A stretch of DNA of 16,587 nucleotides from Candidatus Dojkabacteria bacterium UBA5232 (GTDB taxonomy: Bacteria; Patescibacteriota; Dojkabacteria; SC72): positions 6,375-22,961 of the forward strand of contig DHUO01000017.1 in NCBI GenBank assembly GCA_002409215.1, read 5' to 3'. Numbering within the stretch: position 1 is the stretch's first letter; each line of letters begins with the position of its first letter. The position numbers were made by a program, and so were the translations under genes. Below the pieces are notes generated by a model. The model was not told the origin of the DNA and did no database searches. It was given only the letters and a program-made list of their open reading frames with translations. Below, piece after piece: positions 15,125-16,587 of this stretch.

Positions 15125-16003
15125 CTATTTTATCATATACTCTGTTCTCTTTATGAAATCTTCAAACAAGAAGTCCTTTTCATTCCTAAAAGCAGAGTCA
15201 TATACACTTCCAACAATACTTTTATTTTGTTTGGCGATTAATATTAACTCCTGAAGGTTTTCTTTAAGCCATTCTACATCGTTATCTCTAGAGTGGAGTA
15301 TAACTATTGGGGATATGTTTTGATTCCCTAACGCGTTTGCATAAGAGGACTTCTCATTTGGTCCCATATTCCATCTAATATTAAAAAGGTTGTTCTGCTT
15401 AACCCACTTATTCCATTCATCATCCCAAGCTCCATATGGTGGTCTAGCGACTTTAATACTAAAGTCAGGATCGCCTAGAAGTTCTCTCATATGTTGTGTA
15501 AATTTTTGAAAATCTTCATTTAGTTCTTCAATACTCATATTTCCTGTATGGTTTGTCGTATGATATCCTATCTCAAAACCACTTTCATATATTTCTTTCC
15601 ATAGTTTAACAGTATCTTCATTTTTAGGGTTTAAGTATTGAGTGTTTGGGAAAAATGTTGCTGTCACACCCTTTTCCTTTAATGCCGCAAAAACATGTTT
15701 GCTGTTTTCCCCGTAGCAGTCATCTATTGTCATTACAATATTCCTTCCAAAGATGGCAGGGTTTTCTCTTGTATCATATGGCATATTAAGATTCTCGTAG
15801 CTTTTTACAGTAACTCTTCTCTGATATCTTTCTTTAATATCCCCTTCTGTTATGGTGTCAAATTCCTCCATTATACTTTTCTGTCTGGGCTCTGTCAGGG
15901 GAACATATTTAGGACTTGGGAGTGGTTTATATTCTTCCTGTTTGTTCTCAATGGGGATTCTTTGAACAATCGGTGGCTTTATTGGTTCTTGTGACTCAAT
16001 CAT
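15125..16003 (-). CDS. Polysaccharide deacetylase-fold (CE4/NodB) protein, first of a pair
   Basis: A 292-residue CE4/NodB-fold protein paralogous to the next gene. Motif 1 is MTIDDCYG (Asp94-Asp95), motif 2 HTTNH (His148, His152), motif 3 RPPYG (from Arg187) and a late VILH gives His237. The metal triad is complete. The N-terminal 75 residues are proline- and charge-rich (IESQEPIKPPIVQRIPIENK) with no hydrophobic segment. The frame extended upstream of the ATG reaches a stop (16058-16060) without another start or a hydrophobic stretch, so no signal peptide is being missed. The protein is therefore cytoplasmic or exported by an unknown route. An extended -10 box (TGtTATAAT) ends exactly 6 bases before the ATG, so the transcript is probably leaderless. 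It is divergent from the helicase gene across a 48-base gap. The stop is TAG. Confidence 0.82.
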   Translation of the reverse strand: MIESQEPIKPPIVQRIPIENKQEEYKPLPSPKYVPLTEPRQKSIMEEFDTITEGDIKERYQRRVTVKSYENLNMPYDTRENPAIFGRNIVMTIDDCYGENSKHVFAALKEKGVTATFFPNTQYLNPKNEDTVKLWKEIYESGFEIGYHTTNHTGNMSIEELNEDFQKFTQHMRELLGDPDFSIKVARPPYGAWDDEWNKWVKQNNLFNIRWNMGPNEKSSYANALGNQNISPIVILHSRDNDVEWLKENLQELILIAKQNKSIVGSVYDSAFRNEKDFLFEDFIKRTEYMIK

Positions 16004-16009
16004 ATGAGC

Positions 16010-16018
16010 ATTATAACA
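16010..16018 (-). promoter_or_regulatory. Extended -10 promoter element of first deacetylase gene
   Basis: On the minus strand the sequence is TGtTATAAT, a perfect extended -10, followed by six bases (gctcat) and then the ATG at 16003. A transcription start 6-7 bases after the -10 falls on or next to the A of the ATG, predicting a leaderless mRNA. No good -35 is visible at 16-18 bases upstream, which an extended -10 can compensate for. Confidence 0.6.
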
Positions 16019-16037
16019 TGGAATAATATTATTTATG

Positions 16038-16043
16038 TATAAT
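16038..16043 (+). promoter_or_regulatory. -10 box of helicase gene
   Basis: A perfect TATAAT lies 8 bases before the ATG at 16052. A start point about 7 bases downstream would leave a leader of zero to two bases. The -35 is weak (ATAACA at 16013-16018, 19-base spacer, four of six matches). The region that would hold it overlaps the -10 of the divergent deacetylase promoter. Confidence 0.5.
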
Positions 16044-16051
16044 AGTGGGAT

Positions 16052-16587
16052 ATGGGTTTAGAGCTTTCATTAAAACAGAAGAAAATATTAGAGAGTATAT
16101 TAGATTGGTACAAAAGTAAGAGAGGTCAGTATATTACTCTTGGTGGTTATGCGGGCACAGGCAAAACCACCTTACTTGGTTTTTTGAGTGAGAAGCTACA
16201 TAAGGAGTACAAGAATATTTCAATTGCATACTGTTCATATACAGGGAAAGCTTCACAAGTTTTGAGAAAGAAGCTTGAGGAGAACAGCTCTCTTCTGTCT
16301 TCTGATTTTGTTGGTACGATACATAGGTTGATATATAAAGCGATATTGGATGAGGATGATAATGTGATTGGTTGGGAGAAGATACCTATTGATGCTTTTG
16401 AGTATGATTTAATCATTGTAGATGAGGCATCTATGGTTTCTAGAGATATTTGGGAGGATCTTTTGAGTTTCCAAAGACCTGTTTTAGCTGTTGGGGATCA
16501 TGGGCAGTTGCCTCCTGTTGAGGGGAAGTTTAATTTAATGGCCTCCCCTATTTTAAGACTGGAGGAGATATATCGTCAGGAGAAGGG
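16052..16587 (+). CDS. RecD/Dda-type superfamily 1 DNA helicase, N-terminal part (3' truncated)
   Basis: The first 178 codons of a helicase that continues past the window. Visible motifs in order are Walker A GGYAGTGKTT (31-40), motif Ia YTGKAS (63-68), TIHRLIY (89-95), Walker B with DEAS (IIVDEASMV, 121-129), motif III VGDHGQLPPV (147-156) and an EIYRQE box at the end. This set is typical of SF1B 5'-3' helicases such as RecD2 and phage Dda. No N-terminal OB or helix-hairpin-helix extension precedes the ATPase core, so it is shorter at the N-terminus than classical RecD2. A role in DNA repair or recombination is expected. The ATG at 16052 is the only in-frame start near the motif. TATAAT at 16038-16043 suggests transcription begins only a few bases before or at it. 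It is divergent from the deacetylase pair. Confidence 0.85.
   Translation, partial: MGLELSLKQKKILESILDWYKSKRGQYITLGGYAGTGKTTLLGFLSEKLHKEYKNISIAYCSYTGKASQVLRKKLEENSSLLSSDFVGTIHRLIYKAILDEDDNVIGWEKIPIDAFEYDLIIVDEASMVSRDIWEDLLSFQRPVLAVGDHGQLPPVEGKFNLMASPILRLEEIYRQEK

Noticed and set aside
780..16003. Mobile element or genomic island carrying the surface genes
   Set aside because: No transposase, integrase, tRNA, target-site duplication or terminal inverted repeat is visible, and base composition looks uniform by eye.
16147..16416. An 89-codon minus-strand frame opposite the helicase gene
   Set aside because: The plus strand encodes consecutive helicase motifs across the same bases. The minus frame has no family resemblance.
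1..16587. TGA recoding as glycine, as in Absconditabacteria or Gracilibacteria
   Set aside because: All long genes are open under the standard code and glycine is encoded by GGN at the conserved motifs.

Overview
The window is AT-rich, densely packed DNA with the look of a Candidate Phyla Radiation (Patescibacteria) bacterium. This is an inference. It rests on a minimal acetate-type fermentation set (fused 2-oxoacid:ferredoxin oxidoreductase plus ADP-forming acetyl-CoA synthetase), a PilX-like pilin next to a giant secreted protein of a kind I recall from CPR genomes, VanW-like lipoproteins, very short gene spacing and few Shine-Dalgarno sequences. The phylum inside CPR (for example Dojkabacteria, Katanobacteria or Microgenomates) cannot be fixed by reading. 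The standard code fits: all long frames are open with TGA read as stop, although none of the 13 genes whose stop is visible actually ends in TGA (10 TAA, 3 TAG).

Layout. Bases 1-776 (+) hold the C-terminal end of an [FeFe]-hydrogenase-like iron-sulphur protein, then a GuaD-like nucleoside/guanine deaminase overlapping it by one base. They converge on a long minus-strand block. Read in its own direction (13077 down to 780), that block contains a DnaQ-type exonuclease with a C-terminal DUF3820-like domain, a single-pass membrane protein, a PT-rich lipoprotein or membrane-anchored protein, a 1075-residue secreted protein with a cysteine-rich head, a PilX-like pilin, korA (gamma-alpha fusion), korB, and a fused ADP-forming acyl-CoA synthetase. 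No gap in this run exceeds 21 bases, so it could be one transcript of about 12.3 kb. Upstream of it on the same strand are a VanW-like lipoprotein (13138-14253) and two paralogous polysaccharide-deacetylase-fold proteins (14324-16003). At the right edge a divergent plus-strand gene encodes the N-terminal half of a RecD/Dda-type superfamily 1 helicase, cut by the window end.

How the genes fit together. KorAB would oxidise a 2-oxoacid such as pyruvate to acyl-CoA with reduction of ferredoxin. The ADP-forming synthetase would convert the acyl-CoA to acid plus ATP. The hydrogenase-like protein may dispose of or sense reduced ferredoxin. The surface genes (pilin, secreted protein, anchored proteins, VanW-like protein) look like a cell-envelope or attachment set. 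Their direct fusion to the energy operon, through identical TAATATG stop-start junctions, is the most unusual organisational feature here.

Regulatory signals are sparse. Extended -10 boxes (TGnTATAAT type) lie close to the start codons of the first deacetylase gene and the exonuclease gene, and a TATAAT box lies close to the helicase start, suggesting leaderless transcripts. A similar box precedes the VanW-like gene with a short leader. I saw no rRNA, tRNA, CRISPR array, insertion sequence or convincing intrinsic terminator. No gene-free stretch exceeds 70 bases.
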